From Pseudomonas cerasi (GTDB taxonomy: Bacteria; Pseudomonadota; Gammaproteobacteria; Pseudomonadales; Pseudomonadaceae): a stretch of DNA of 64,000 bases. Both the position numbers and the translations under genes were made by a program. Shown piece by piece: positions 63,882 through 64,000 of this stretch (position 1 is the first letter of the stretch; each line of letters opens with the position of its first letter). The DNA is taken from NCBI RefSeq assembly GCF_900074915.1, contig NZ_LT222319.1, forward strand, positions 5,695,001 through 5,759,000. The letters are read 5' to 3'. The notes under the pieces were generated by a model. It did no database searches. It had not been told where the DNA came from and worked only from the letters and a program-made list of their open reading frames with translations.

Positions 63882-64000
63882 TCAAGCCAGCCAGTCCAGC
63901 GTCAGAATCAACCTGCGCTCGTTGCGCAGCAGTTGCGGCGAGCGATGGATCAGGCCAAAACCTTCATTGCCGTGCCAGCGTTCGCCCTTGAGCAGCGCCA
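63882..64000 (-). CDS. DUF1826 protein, C-terminal end only
   Basis: The reverse strand is open from the right edge to TGA at 63882-63884. The residues read KGERWHGNEGFGLIHRSPQL then LRNERRLILTLDWLA, which matches the end of DUF1826 proteins. These are found in Pseudomonas beside CobW genes in zinc-responsive clusters. The N-terminus lies outside the window. Confidence 0.7.
   Translation of the reverse strand, partial: ALLKGERWHGNEGFGLIHRSPQLLRNERRLILTLDWLA

Overview
The window reads as a chromosomal segment of a fluorescent Pseudomonas, most likely the P. syringae complex. The evidence is high-GC, densely packed genes; the gcdG-gcdH-(gcdR)-pntAA-pntAB-pntB-CoA-transferase order, which I recall from P. 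putida; a phoB-phoR ... pst-phoU block with the long Pseudomonas-type PstC and PstA; a pycA/oadA/LysR/RpiR/uvrD block; and degenerate intergenic repeats of the kind common in P. syringae. The species call is inference. I see no rRNA, tRNA, CRISPR array, prophage or insertion sequence.

Region 1 (1-8.2 kb): glutarate/glutaryl-CoA catabolism (gcdG, gcdH) beside a LysR regulator broken by two in-frame stop codons, then the proton-translocating transhydrogenase operon pntAA-pntAB-pntB and an acetyl-CoA hydrolase/CoA-transferase. Region 2 (8.2-13.1 kb): a DUF1127 protein, three tandem DUF2388 secreted proteins and a 653-aa periplasmic protein joining an HExxH domain to a DUF4105 domain, followed by an SCP2-like protein and a lipoprotein. 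Region 3 (13.3-16.8 kb): histone-like HU protein, rubredoxin reductase and rubredoxin, divergent from ubiC-ubiA.

Region 4 (16.9-31.0 kb): the phosphate regulon, with Pho boxes before phoB and before pstS, phoBR, and pstS-pstC-pstA-pstB-phoU. A CorC-like protein, an M23 peptidase and a CheY-type protein lie between phoR and phoU. An MFS transporter lies upstream of pstS. Region 5 (31.4-36.7 kb): thioesterase, hexose-phosphate mutarotase, DUF3299 and GlsB-like proteins, purE-purK, and a broken secreted metalloprotease whose reading frame is disrupted at a three-copy 7-bp tandem repeat.

Region 6 (36.7-47.9 kb): a LysR regulator, an asparagine/aspartate module (aspA, AGCS symporter, ansA) with an NtrC-like dyad, bestrophin and YeeE/YedE membrane proteins, a MocR-type regulator divergent from a PaiB-GNAT-GNAT cluster. 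Region 7 (48-56.8 kb): two-subunit pyruvate carboxylase and its divergent LysR regulator, small unknown genes in a locally AT-rich stretch that carries a duplicated promoter region, an RpiR-family regulator with candidate operators, and uvrD. Region 8 (56.8-64 kb): a Tim44-like protein, SMI1/KNR4 protein, CPA2 antiporter, thioesterase, pdxY, DUF3301 protein, CobW-family GTPase, a small Cys-rich secreted protein and the end of a DUF1826 gene.

The main themes are housekeeping metabolism and phosphate control. The less ordinary items are the DUF2388/DUF4105 cluster, the repeat-associated frameshift in the metalloprotease, the double-nonsense gcdR, the duplicated promoter block near 53 kb and several dyad sites that look like operators.
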